Positions 40,740-50,759 of a stretch of 64,000 nt of DNA are shown here, piece after piece (position 1 is the first letter of the stretch; each line of letters begins with the position of its first letter). The DNA is from Cheiracanthium punctorium (lineage: Eukaryota > Arthropoda > Arachnida > Araneae > Cheiracanthiidae). A program made the translations under genes and the position numbers. The DNA lies in assembly GCA_038373885.1 (NCBI GenBank), contig JAWZYV010013186.1, positions 806,001 through 870,000 of the forward strand, given 5' to 3'. The notes under the pieces were generated by a model, which was not told the origin of the DNA, made no database searches, and saw only the letters and a list, made by a program, of their open reading frames with translations.

Positions 40740-41508
40740 TTAACCCTTTAATGCGCGGTGCTTTCGCCGTGTGGACACAATACTCGAACTTTTGACTCTT
40801 GCTAGTCACGAAGAAACCATTTGATTTCTATAAAAAATACTGGAAGTGGAGGGGGTGACCTAGTTACATGAGAATCCTTTACTTTTCAGCACGTCATTTC
40901 CCGTAAAAATTGTCAGGATTATTAGTAAAGTTGTCAAGATTATTTTTAACAGCACTGGCATCTCTCTGAAAACTGCAAGAATATCATGCAAATACATTGC
41001 TGTAGATGAACAACTGGGTAGACTGCCCAATGCTGCATAAAAGGGCAGCCGTTGCCATCGCTGGATTGAACTACCAGCAAGAGGGCGATCGATCGAATCG
41101 TTCATCGCGTGCTACAGATTAGAGACTATTTTTCTGACACAACTGTAGGGATGGACGCGAGACGACTTTTTTGCGAGACGAGACACACATTTTTAACATT
41201 ATGATATAGGGATTTTTGCGAGACGAGACAAGCTTTTAGGCTATTTTGCGAGACGCGAGACGCTTATTTTTCGTCTCGCGTCCATCCCTACACAACTGCA
41301 CCGACAGCTTGTGTCAAAAAGGGGTCTCTAGATCTGTGGCACGCGATGAACGATTCGCACAGCCAGCTGTGTCAAAAAAGGATCTCTAGGTCTGTAGCAC
41401 GCGATGAACGATTCGATCGACCGCCATCTTGCTGGTAGTTCAATCGGGCGATGGCAACCGCTGTCCTTTTATACAGTATTGGGAAATGTTTGCTGTTGAA
41501 AGGGTTAA
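40740..41508 (+). mobile_element. TTAA palindromic MITE, copy 5 (diverged, interrupted)
   Basis: It starts TTAA-CCCTTTAATGCGCGGTG and ends GTTGAAAGGG-TTAA. It is more diverged than the other copies and carries a duplicated GGCACGCGATGAACGATTCG region near 41336-41420. It hosts a hAT MITE at 41146-41290. Confidence 0.8.
41146..41290. mobile_element. hAT MITE TAGGGATGGACGCGAGACG, copy 5 (nested)
   Basis: It is 145 bp with ends TAGGGATGGACGCGAGACG and CGCGTCCATCCCTA, and the perfect octamer CACAACTG (41138-41145, 41291-41298). It is inserted into the central loop of the TTAA MITE. Confidence 0.95.
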
Positions 41509-41966
41509 TTACAACCCAACTGCGTAGAAAAATGCAAGTCTGCCACCACCACAAAAGATGAACTTTTTTTTAAAAAAAGCTTAGCCTGATAGCGATAAAA
41601 TTCCCATTTTTCAAGCAAAGCGCGGATCTGGTATCTAGCGTTCGGCTTATTCAGGGAGGAGAGGAGATAGTCCATTTGCGAACACAAAAGAACTGCGGCA
41701 TCAGTGTTTATAGGAAAGCGTGTTGTTGTTCTGTGTATCGGAAAATACTTATTGATTTGTCATTAGGCTCCAGTGATCAAAAACAGTGCTTCCCCCCCCC
41801 CCCCCCGATTCAATTATCAGCTCTCTTCCACCTCTCTTGAATTATTTAAGTATTAAATTATATATGAAGCTTTTCCATTAAGTGTGTGTGTTTTTAATGA
41901 TTTTTTAAATTTTTTTTTCTCCTTCGGATCCTGAAAAATATTTAAAACTTTTCGAGCATGCCACTT
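41509..41966. other. Non-coding, poly-C run
   Basis: No gene is supported. The C-run lies at 41792-41807. Confidence 0.4.
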
Positions 41967-42486
41967 TTAACTCTTTGAGGCGCAACCCTTGCTGAATAAA
42001 GGGCAGCCGTTGCCATTGCTCGACTTAACTACCAGCGACTTAACTACCAGTCGACTTAACTACCGACTTAACTACCACCCCTGTTGTATCAGGCGGACGA
42101 TCGAAACGTTCGCTGTGCCGCACAGCCAGCTGTGCGTCAAAAAAAGGGTCTCTGGATCTGTGGCACGCGATGAACGTTTCGATCGTCCGCCCTCTTGCTG
42201 GTCGTTAAGTAGAACGGTGGCAACGACTGCCCTTTTTTCAGCATGGGGCCATCTATTCAGCTGTTCTCGCATTCTTCCATTTTTCAGCAGATGTCAGTGT
42301 TGTTAAAAAGAATCGTGACCATTTTGTTTACGGTAAATGACGTGCTATAAAGTAAAGGATTCTCGTGGAGCTCTGTCACCCACCACTATTTTTATAGAAA
42401 TCCAATGTATTCTTCGTGACGGGCAACAGTCAAAACGTCAGAGTTGGGTGTTCCCAGAGCGGGAACACTGAGCGTTAAAGGGTTAA
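41967..42486 (-). mobile_element. TTAA palindromic MITE, copy 6
   Basis: It runs from TTAA-CTCTTTGAGGCGCAACCC to CACTGAGCGTTAAAGGG-TTAA. Near 42030-42075 the motif GACTTAACTACCA is repeated four times, a local expansion not seen in other copies. Confidence 0.85.
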
Positions 42487-42610
42487 GAACTTTCCAAAGT
42501 TGAAGAGTGTTTATGATTTCCGTTTTTCTATTGTACATGTTGTAACTGCCAGAACTAAGCACTGATGACTATTTAATAATTACATTGTTACACATTTCAT
42601 TGCAATGCAT

Positions 42611-43093
42611 TGTTACGAAAATTACACAGCGGGTGTACGTTAAAATAGTCCAACAAGCTCAAAAAGAGAATATAAACACTTTATTCAACTTGAATCGAAG
42701 CACCAATATCTCACAAAAGATACAGACTTTAGTAACACATGCAGCGCATCAGCAAATCATTAACTATCACAGCAATGCGCTATTCAAATCACAATGTCTA
42801 TCGTATTATACCTCTGCTTTCTATATCTACCCTGAACTCAGTGTAAGAGAGAGAGAGAGAGAGAGAGACTCTGGTATTTATTGATTTTCAAGCACACAGG
42901 TCGTGATGTCCAATTTCTCGATCTTTCTCGTAACTTCTTTCCTAACTGAGATACAGCCAAAATTCCACCACTTTCGAGACCTTTCATTTGGTCGCCAAGC
43001 TTGCCCCCAAAGTTTGGATATCATATACGCATCGTACTTGCAGGAACGCCTGTACAACTCTTTCCCAGCAGCACACCCTAATGCGGGAAAACA
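42611..43093 (-). mobile_element. Solo LTR (minus orientation)
   Basis: It is bounded by TGTTACG and AAAACA, i.e. TG...CA ends with inverted TGTT/AACA, and the tetranucleotide GCAT on both sides (42607-42610, 43094-43097). On the minus strand AATAAAGTGTTTATATTC lies about 70 bp from the 3' end, a polyadenylation signal in the expected place. It carries a (GA)n tract at 42847-42868. It is probably a Ty3/gypsy-type LTR left by recombination; no internal region adjoins it. Confidence 0.72.
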
Positions 43094-43330
43094 GCATTAT
43101 AATTTTGTGAGAGTGCAGTTACGCTGATCACTGACTGTCTGATTCTGTTATAATTCCGCTTCAGACCGCTCCAAAATTAAAGCTTTTACCGCCCTTACTT
43201 AAAAAAAGATAAAAAGTATAGACATCAACATAACAAAACATACAGAAAATAATGCGTTCATTCAAGAAACGTAAAATCCACATAGTTGGTGCGATCGACT
43301 TGAAATTTTTCATAATTATGTATAAAAAAA

Positions 43331-44006
43331 TCTGGAGTGACTCCACTCGACTTTCCGAACACTTACGATTAAGATCATGACCAAGCATTTAAATAAATTT
43401 TAATCGATGAATCATTCAAACATATATACCAAATTGAAACTCAATCGAATGCACAGTTTAAACGCTTGCGCACTTTCAAGAATTTCTCCCCATATGCCAT
43501 TATGCCATAATATAAAAGAAAGTTTTGTTGTAGCCCTGTAGGAGAACTATAAGTCCTATACACACCAAAATCAATACCGGTCTTAGGATGGTGGTTTATA
43601 ACATATATACCCAATTTGAGCTCAATAGAATGTACCGTTTAAACGCTAGCGCACTTTCAAGAAATTCCCCCCATAGGCCATAATGTAAAAGAAATCTTGG
43701 TCGTAGCCCTGTAGAAAAACTATACGTCCTATACACACCCAAATCAATACCGGTCTTGCGACGGTGGTTTATGACATATATATCCAATTTGAGCTCAATC
43801 GAATGCTTCGTTCAGGAGCTATCGTGTTCACTCATACACACAAACACACATACACACACACACATACACACATACATACATACATCTCGTAAAAATAGCA
43901 TAAATGGATTCAGAAGCCCTCAAAACGTGTAAAAACACCAAAATCTCGAAGTCGAATTTTTTCATGATTACAATACTTTCCTTACATGGTACATGTTCGG
44001 AAAGAA
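43331..44006 (+). mobile_element. Helentron/DINE-like tandem element, copy 6
   Basis: It has standard 5' and 3' ends, two units of about 172 bp and short (CA)n blocks near 43840-43880. Confidence 0.8.
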
Positions 44007-44292
44007 AATATAGAAAATAATCTGCGATAATTTAAAATTCGGAAATTTTTTCCACTTTTTCCATAATTTTTTACCAATTTTTTGTCCTTTTTAACTCCAA
44101 GAAATAGCTTATTTGAGTAGAAAAGTTGACACCTGCCATATCTACATCATAATTTTATTTTCAAACGTACAGTTTCGTAATTTTTCTTTATTTATGAAAA
44201 AGTTTTTTTTTAAAAAACTGTAATAAAATGCATACCATTGAACCACTTGTAAAACGTTTCTTCTAGCACCCTATGTAATTGCCACTTCAGCC

Positions 44293-44965
44293 CAGGGAAT
44301 TATTTACGGCGGGGCATTCGGGACACGTGCCCTGGGCCCCCGATTTCGGGGGGACTCCCAAAACTTCCTTCTATGTAATCATAATAACTACTAAAATTAT
44401 CTCCCAAGAGTAACATTTCTGATTACTTACTTCATTTCATCTCGAATATTCAAAATTTTTAATTTAATACAACTTTTAATGTTAAAAATTATCCATTTTT
44501 TACGCAAATTCAATAAAACACCTCAGCATGCTCCTCTTCTTATAGTTTCTAAGGTGTGTGTATGACGACTGTAAATACCCATAAACAGGGGCGTAGCCAG
44601 AAATTTTTCATGGGGGGGTTTACGACTACTGCAACTCACATATATGCATAGATGTGTGTGATAAAGGAGTCAAGAATATACATTTTGTATGGCAAAAAAT
44701 TCCTCATGGGGGGGTTATGACCCCCCTAACCCCCCCAGTGGCTACGCCCCTGCCCATAAAACATTTCAAAACTGAAAAATTTATAAAAGAGGTATTTATC
44801 GTGACATTTTAGTGATTTGTAAATGTTTACATATGGTTAACTTAGAAATGATAATTGGTTTTAACTTAACTTAATTAAGTAATATTCTGCAAAATATTTT
44901 TGTGCAGGAGGATCCCCCCAAAAGTATCTGTGCCCTGGGCCCCCAAATGTGTAGATCGGTCCCTG
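44293..44965. mobile_element. hAT-like element, CAGGG...CCCTG, interrupted
   Basis: It runs from CAGGGAATTATTTACGGC to GATCGGTCCCTG, with flanking octamers CTTCAGCC and CTTCTTCC (6/8). GTGCCCTGGGCCCCC is present near both ends. It contains the nested MITE at 44586-44752. Confidence 0.55.
44586..44752. mobile_element. hAT-like MITE, CAGGGGCGTAGC group, nested
   Basis: It runs from CAGGGGCGTAGCCAG to GGCTACGCCCCTG, with the perfect octamer CCCATAAA (44578-44585, 44753-44760). It is 167 bp, the cleanest copy of the group. Confidence 0.95.
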
Positions 44966-45691
44966 CTTCTTCCAGTTTATATAAATTGAGCTTTCACTTT
45001 TACAGTAAGAAATTATTCTCTTACTAATTAATAAAAATAAAAAGAAACCCCGCGCTTGGAAATTAACCTGCCTTAGTATTCAGTAGGAAAAAAAATAATA
45101 AAACGCAACAGACGGAATAAATAAATCTATTTAAAAAAAAAAAAACCTTTCCCCCGCCACAGATCACCAAACACAACAACCGGTGCTTTTCAACTCTCCT
45201 TTTTCCTGTAGAATTCCATTCCAAACGCAGTCACAGCTTTTGTGGTGCGGCTGTTGCCAAACGAAACTATAATAATAATAATAATAATAACGAGGATAAA
45301 TAAAAAAGCAGAGTGATATTTTTATTATCTTCGCTCGTTTCCGACCGTTTTCAGACTCGGAGACTTTATTGCGTTTCCCTTCCGGATTCCATGTCTTTGT
45401 TAAACGGATATTAGCCGTTTATTTCCATGCTTTATTTATTTTATTTTCAAATTGAGTGGATTAGAAAAAAAAAAATGCGGCGGTATTCGGCAATGCAAAA
45501 ACGAAGTCCCATTGGGAGTCGAGCTGTTTTGTTTTGGAGTGCAGAATTTCAGTTTTGTGTCCGTGGTTTCTATTTGTTTGTTTTATATTTACGGTCGGGG
45601 GAAGAATGAATGGCCGCCCCGTCCGTAAAATTAGATTGAATCGGAATAACAGATAAATGCTGTAACATACCTCTTGTACCTAATAAATCGA
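44966..45691. other. Non-coding with (AAT)n microsatellite
   Basis: There is an (AAT)n tract at about 45270-45290. No gene is supported; a 60-codon frame at 45427 has no motif. Confidence 0.4.
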
Positions 45692-45699
45692 ATTCAGGG

Positions 45700-45885
45700 C
45701 GGGGCCATATTATCGCAAATGGGGAGTTTGCCCTGGGCCCCGGCTCAAAAGCCCCCCCCCCCTCTCGACTTCATATGTTGTTCTGAAATACTCTTTTTTA
45801 TATCAATATTTTATGAAAAATAAAACAAACTTCATAGACGGGGCCCCTAAATTCATCAATTCCTGTTGGTCATAAATGGGCCCTG
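45700..45885. mobile_element. hAT-like MITE, GGGGCCATATTATCGC type
   Basis: It starts CGGGGCCATATTATCGC and ends AATGGGCCCTG, flanked by the perfect octamer ATTCAGGG (45692-45699, 45886-45893). The interior GTTTGCCCTGGGCCCC block is shared with fragments at about 38390 and 6785-7012. Confidence 0.72.
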
Positions 45886-45917
45886 ATTCAGGGATGATTA
45901 TGGGACTTTAATGGGAC

Positions 45918-46070
45918 TCACTTGAGCGCCTCTTTATTTTTAAAACAACTGATCTATCTATTGCACAGCCGGCTTTTGCATTTCTTTTTTAACGGCCAAC
46001 TGCATTTTCGCTACAGTTTATCATAAACAGGGGTCAGTTCAAGTTTTTTTTTTTCCGGGGGTCTTTTGAA
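45918..46070 (-). repeat. Dispersed repeat, inverted partner of 24064-24216
   Basis: It is the reverse complement of the sequence at 24064-24216 with about 90% identity. CTTGAGCGCC stands at one end and AGGGGTCAGTTCAAG at the other. Confidence 0.7.
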
Positions 46071-46119
46071 CTGCCACAGATCACATATATTATTTTGAGG
46101 GATTCTGAAGAAAAAAAAA

Positions 46120-46780
46120 TCTGGAGTGACTCCGCTCGACTTTCCGAACAATTACGATTAAGATCATTACCAAGCATTGAAATAAATTTGAATCGATGAA
46201 TCATTCAAACATACTATAAACCAAATTGAGGCTCAGTCGAATGCGCCGTTTAAAAGATAGCGCACTTTCAAGAATTTCTCCCCATAGGCCATAATGTAAA
46301 ACAAATACTTGTCGTAGCCCTGTAGAAAAACTATAAGTCCTATACAGAGCAAAATCAATACTAGTTTTACGATGGTGGTTTATAACATGTATACCCAATC
46401 TGAGCTCCATCGAATGTACCGTTTAAACGCTAACGCACTTTCAAGAATTTCCTCCCATAGGCCATCATGTAAAAGAGATCTTTGTCATATCCCCGTAGAA
46501 AAACTATAAATCCTATACACAACAAAATCAATACCGGTCGTGCGACGGTGGTTTATAACCTATATACCCAATTTGAGCTCCATCGAATGCCCCGTTTAGA
46601 AGCTATCGTGTGCACTCAAATACACACAAACACACACACACATACATACATACATCTCGTAAAAATAGCATAAAGGAATTCAGAAAACCTCAAAACGTGC
46701 CGATATACCAAAATCTCGAAGTCGAATTTTTTCATGATTACAATACCTTCCTTACATGGTACATGTTCGGAAAGTAAAAA
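46120..46780 (+). mobile_element. Helentron/DINE-like tandem element, copy 7
   Basis: It has standard ends, two units of about 172 bp and a short (CA)n. Confidence 0.8.
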
Positions 46781-46971
46781 CTATAAATACTACATATATC
46801 TTTTTGACAGGGTACATCGTAGAGTAGATAGGGCAAGAATGTACATGAGTTGCATAACAATCAGTGCATTTATGTAGTTAGAAAGCGTACGGACGGATAG
46901 ACAGACAAATTGAAATCGCGATCGCTTATCATCTTTGATGAAAAGTGTTATTGCTTTCTCTTTGGTATTGC

Positions 46972-47428
46972 TTAATCCTTTGAGGTGCAACCCTTTCCCA
47001 ATGCTGAAAAAAGGGCAGCCGTTGCCATCGATCGACTTAACGACCAGCAAGCTGACAGCTGGCTGACAGCCAGCTGTCGTCAAAAAAAGGGTCTCTAGAT
47101 CTGTGGCACACGATGAACGTTTCGATCGTCCGCCCTCTTGCTGGTCGTTCAGTCGATCGATGGCAACGGCTGCCCTTTTTTCAGCGTTGGGCAATCTATC
47201 CGGCTGTTCTCGCATTCTTCCATTTTCCAGCAGATGCCAGTGCTGTTAAAAAGAATCGTGACCATTTTTTGACGGGAAATGACGTGCTAAAAAGTAAAGG
47301 ATTCTCGTGGAGCTAGGTCACACGCAACTATTTTTATAGAAATCCAATCTATTCTTCGTGACTGGCAACAGTCAAAACGTCTGAGTTGGGTGTTCCCAGA
47401 GCGGGAACACTGCGCATTAAAGGGTTAA
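46972..47428 (-). mobile_element. TTAA palindromic MITE, copy 7
   Basis: It runs from TTAA-TCCTTTGAGGTGCAACCC to CACTGCGCATTAAAGGG-TTAA. The centre is shortened (CAGCTGGCTGACAGCCAGCTG), which trims one palindrome arm. The 141-codon frame over it is spurious. Confidence 0.85.
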
Positions 47429-47467
47429 TTCGGCTTTTCTGATTTGCCGTTGTCATACACTGGAAAG

Positions 47468-47638
47468 CAGGGGCGTAGCCAAGGGGGGGTGGTTGGGGGG
47501 TCATAACCCCCCCCATGAGAAATTTTTTTGCCATACAAAATGTACATTCTTCACTCTATTATCACACACTCGTATACATATATATGAATTGTACTAGTCG
47601 CAACCCCCCCCCATGAAAAATTTCTGGCTACGCCCCTG
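47468..47638. mobile_element. hAT-like MITE, CAGGGGCGTAGC group
   Basis: It runs from CAGGGGCGTAGCCAAGG to GGCTACGCCCCTG, with the perfect octamer CTGGAAAG (47460-47467, 47639-47646). It is 171 bp. Confidence 0.95.
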
Positions 47639-47678
47639 CTGGAAAGTAATGAGAAGTTTGGCATGCTAAATGAAAGAT

Positions 47679-47832
47679 TTAATAGATTATCTTCGTTGAA
47701 TGCTTCCATTTAAAACTAACCCCCATACGTGAACAGTATGCTGTAGAATTATACAAGTTTTTGTTTATAACATAATCTTGGCATAGTTTACGACGTTTGC
47801 AGTGTTATTTCTCTACACGTGATACATATTCA
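47679..47832 (+). repeat. Duplicated segment, partner 35054-35209
   Basis: See the partner for shared words; TTTATAACATAATCTTGGCAT and GACGTTTGCAGTG are identical in both. Confidence 0.8.
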
Positions 47833-48022
47833 ATGAGAATTCTTTTTGCTTGTTCATGGAAATTAAAAATGTATCCTTTATTTCAAAATTTAAATAAATT
47901 AAAGAAATGTTAACTTGCATTTTGATCTCAAATGTGTTTTGCCGTGAGGGAAAAAATAAAGAGGTTTAAACACTGATAAGAAAAACACAGACACAGCTAT
48001 GAATGTAAATGTAAAAACAAAA

Positions 48023-48028
48023 TTTATT
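48023..48028 (-). terminator. Candidate polyadenylation signal
   Basis: TTTATT on the plus strand gives AATAAA on the minus strand. It is the first clear signal found downstream of the 48986-49750 gene, which would give a 3'UTR of about 0.95 kb containing the tandem array. Confidence 0.35.
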
Positions 48029-48179
48029 AAGTGTTTCTGTCTTTCATGATAAATACAACTTTGATTGAGTAAGTCTTGAACATCTGACTGTGAAATGCGA
48101 TGAAAATTTTCACATTTACTGGACGTATAAAATGTAATAGAAACAGCTTGTCAGTCATGTGTTCTACTAATTGCAGACT

Positions 48180-48990
48180 AGGGAATATGTTTAGATTCAG
48201 ATCTGTCGATCTAGTCCCTTCTTGGTTGAAGAATTATATGTTGTGTTCATGCTGTTGTTGCTGCTTCATAAGCTACTATAGTTAGGTGATGAAGAGGCTA
48301 TAACGACTATTGAAGAGAAATGTGTATTGCTTTTATCTGTAGCACTCTGTTCTTGGTTGAAGAAATATGCTGTTCATGATACTGTAGCTGTCGTTGTTGT
48401 TTTATCGGCTATTGCAGTTAGGTGGTGAAGAGGCTATGGCTACTATTGAAGAGAAATGTCTATTGCTTTTATCTGTAGCACTCAGCTCTTGGGTGAAGAA
48501 ATCTGCTATACTTATGATGTTGTAGCTGTCGTTGTTATTTCATCGGCTATTGTAGTCAGGTGGCGAAGAGGCTATGGCTACTATTGAAGAGAAAGTCTAT
48601 TGCTTTTATCTGTAGCACTCTGTTCTTGGTTGAAGAATATCTGTTGAATTGTACGTCGTTGTTGTTTATCGCTTTGTAGTAGTGGTGAGAGCTATGGTAC
48701 TATTGAAGAAAGTCTATTGCTTTATCTGTAGCACTTGTTCTTGTTGAGAATAGCTGTTCATGATACTGTAGCGTCGTTGTTGTTTATCGGCTATTGTAGT
48801 TAGGTGGTGAAGAGGCTATGGCTACTATTGAAGAGAAAGTCTATTGCTTTTATCTGTAGCACTCAGTTCTTGGATGAAGAAATCTGCTATGTTTATGATA
48901 TTGCAGCTGTCGTTGTTGTTTTATCAGCTATTGTAGTTAGGTGGCGAAGAGGCTATGGCAACTATTGAAGATGAAGTCTATTGTTTTAAT
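48180..48990 (-). repeat. Tandem array, about 138 bp x 6, abutting the orphan gene
   Basis: Units starting AGGCTATGGCTACTATTGAA recur at about 48293, 48431, 48569, 48689, 48811 and 48949. The spacings are about 138, 138, 120, 122 and 138. Each unit contains GTCTATTGCTTTTATCTGTAG, CTTGGTTGAAGAA and GCTGTCGTTGTTGTTTTATC. The first unit (48975-49010) is recognisably related to the last codons of the adjacent gene, so the array may have grown from the gene's 3' end. The two shorter units (48640-48800) differ mainly by scattered single-base losses. Confidence 0.8.
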
Positions 48991-49750
48991 CTCGAACTGG
49001 TCTGGTGCAGGAGAGTCTGGAGAAAAATTTTCGGATTCGTCTAAATTTCTTCTTCTTTGGAATAATTATGACTGTTGCATTTGGATAGACTTGTGTAGCT
49101 GGAAGAGGTTCTATGGTTGATGGCTGGACTGGATATGCTATTGGTTGTTCGACTTCATATAGATCATCTATTACCTCGTCTGTAATTGTGAACTGAGTGT
49201 TAGTAGAATCGTCTATTGCTTGGAAACATTCGAGGATAGGTGGATGTTCTTCTTCTTCTATTACTGGTTGCTCTTGTGGCTTATTTTCTATTTCTGGTGG
49301 AAATTCTTCAAGTCCAAAATGGTTTAATAAATATCTATTAATTTCAAAGAGAATCCTGTGGCTATGGATGTCTATTGAATCGTCAAGAGTTGAGAAAAGT
49401 TGCCAGGTTATTGCAGGAATGTGTTGCTGATAATTGCTTGGTCCAGGGTTAATTGAAAAATAGTTATCGAAGTGTTGAATAATAATGTCTTCCAGTAGAA
49501 AATATCTATTGTCTATTGAATGGTATGAGCTGGCAGAACTTGAAGCTGACGAGATGGATGCAGAGTCACTATTGTATTGTGAGGATTCTTGTACGGAGTT
49601 TGGAACTATGGAATTGTCTGTCTCCTTCTTCACCACCGAAGATCCCCCTGAGATGTCGGCAGGAGGATCGAAAGCATCAAAATACTTCAATAACTTTACT
49701 ATACAGTAAACGAAAATAGTAATAACGACACCAAAGAGTAGCACCGCCAT
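48986..49750 (-). CDS. Orphan single-pass membrane protein, 254 aa
   Basis: This is the longest frame in the window outside repeats and the only one that looks like a complete intronless gene. Residues 2-24 (LLFGVVITIFVYCIVKLLKYF core) form a hydrophobic segment followed by Lys19 and Lys22, a signal-anchor rather than a cleaved signal. Residues 34-78 are a Ser-rich, probably disordered linker. Residues 80-150 may fold (SINPGPSNYQQHIPAITW). About 155-225 is acidic and Pro-rich (PVIEEEEHPPILE). The C-terminus is strongly basic (KKKKFRRIRK at 232-241), a possible nuclear localisation or RNA-binding patch. The ATG context AAAGAAATGG is acceptable and an initiator-like TCAGTC lies 27 nt upstream. 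No family is recognised. It could be a lineage-specific gene, or one captured from a mobile element or virus, since membrane anchors followed by basic residues are common in such proteins; the sequence does not decide. Confidence 0.68.
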   Translation of the reverse strand: MAVLLFGVVITIFVYCIVKLLKYFDAFDPPADISGGSSVVKKETDNSIVPNSVQESSQYNSDSASISSASSSASSYHSIDNRYFLLEDIIIQHFDNYFSINPGPSNYQQHIPAITWQLFSTLDDSIDIHSHRILFEINRYLLNHFGLEEFPPEIENKPQEQPVIEEEEHPPILECFQAIDDSTNTQFTITDEVIDDLYEVEQPIAYPVQPSTIEPLPATQVYPNATVIIIPKKKKFRRIRKFFSRLSCTRPVRD

Positions 49751-49773
49751 TTCTTTGATAAGGGTCTTTATTA

Positions 49774-49779
49774 GACTGA
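49774..49779 (-). promoter_or_regulatory. Initiator-like TCAGTC upstream of the orphan gene
   Basis: On the minus strand TCAGTC matches the arthropod initiator TCAGTY and lies 27 nt before the ATG. An A/T-rich ATAAAAATA stands about 36 nt further upstream, slightly far for a TATA box. Start-site use is inferred, not shown. Confidence 0.4.
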
Positions 49780-49799
49780 CGTTAATTGTTAAAATTCGA

Positions 49800-50576
49800 T
49801 AGTTGTATTTTTATTTTTTAAAACAATGAAAAATACCTTAATTAATTGCAACATAACATCATCTTTCTTGTCTCAACAATTAAAAAGATAGAAAGTCGGT
49901 ACTGTGTAAATGTTTTGCTTAAACAATGTAAAACCAAAAATATGTTAATTTCATTCATACTTTATTCTATAGCTTGGATATTTGCCACCCACGGTGAGAT
50001 GGGATAGTTCACTTAGCTGGTTAAGCCTAATCTGTCAAGGATTATGTATATCTAGAAAACTGTTTTATTGACAACCTAAATGGGGAATGATTATTGCTTA
50101 TGTGCGCATGCGTAAAATGCTACACAATGAAAAATCGCAAGGATACAAGCTGTTCCGACTTTATTTTTCATTTTGCAAAATTAGATAAAAATAAACCGTT
50201 CCGCAAAAATTCAAATACATATATATTTTTGAATAATAACAATATAAAGGGTTCAATTTTGCATGTATTCAAATTCCATCTCCTCAATATTTTCATCCAG
50301 GGTTCGAAAATAACTGTGGTTTGCTTGTCCTAAAACCCTAAAATAGATAACGGACCGCGAGAATACAAAATTTGCTCCTCAGTCAGACCAGTAACGTTTT
50401 ATTTACATTTCTCTCTCGCAAACTTTCCCCATTTAATTCCACAATACATGTCACATAATTTTATTTATTTTATCTTTTTATAACTGCTACTTACTTTTTT
50501 TAATCAAGCTTTTAACGAGAATCAATAGATATTGCTCATATAATTTCTTTTGCTTTGCAGGTTTTTTTTTTTTAAA
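49800..50576. other. AT-rich non-coding
   Basis: No gene is supported. CAGGGTTCGAAAATAAC at about 50299 looks like an isolated hAT terminus. Confidence 0.4.
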
Positions 50577-50759
50577 TCTCTATATATGAAGGAAGATGCC
50601 CTGACTGAATGACTGACTGACTGTCTGACTGTCTGACGATCATCGCCCAGCCAAATCTACCGGAGATACGGACATGAAATTTTAGGAGTTCATAGATTTT
50701 GTGCCCAAGGCGTCATTTAAGAAGCGATTTTTGAAAATTCGAAACCAGACGGGGGTGAC

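Noticed and set aside
45692..45893. Alternative start of the 45700 hAT at CAGGGCGGGGCC
   Set aside because: Starting at CAGGG leaves no octamer match, while starting at CGGGGCC gives a perfect ATTCAGGG duplication and aligns with the family fragment at 38390-38427.
46790..47215. 141-codon minus-strand frame (and similar frames at 20745, 41989, 47113)
   Set aside because: All lie in the palindromic TTAA MITE. The same peptides (e.g. FDRPPSCW-like) appear on both strands because of the inverted repeat.
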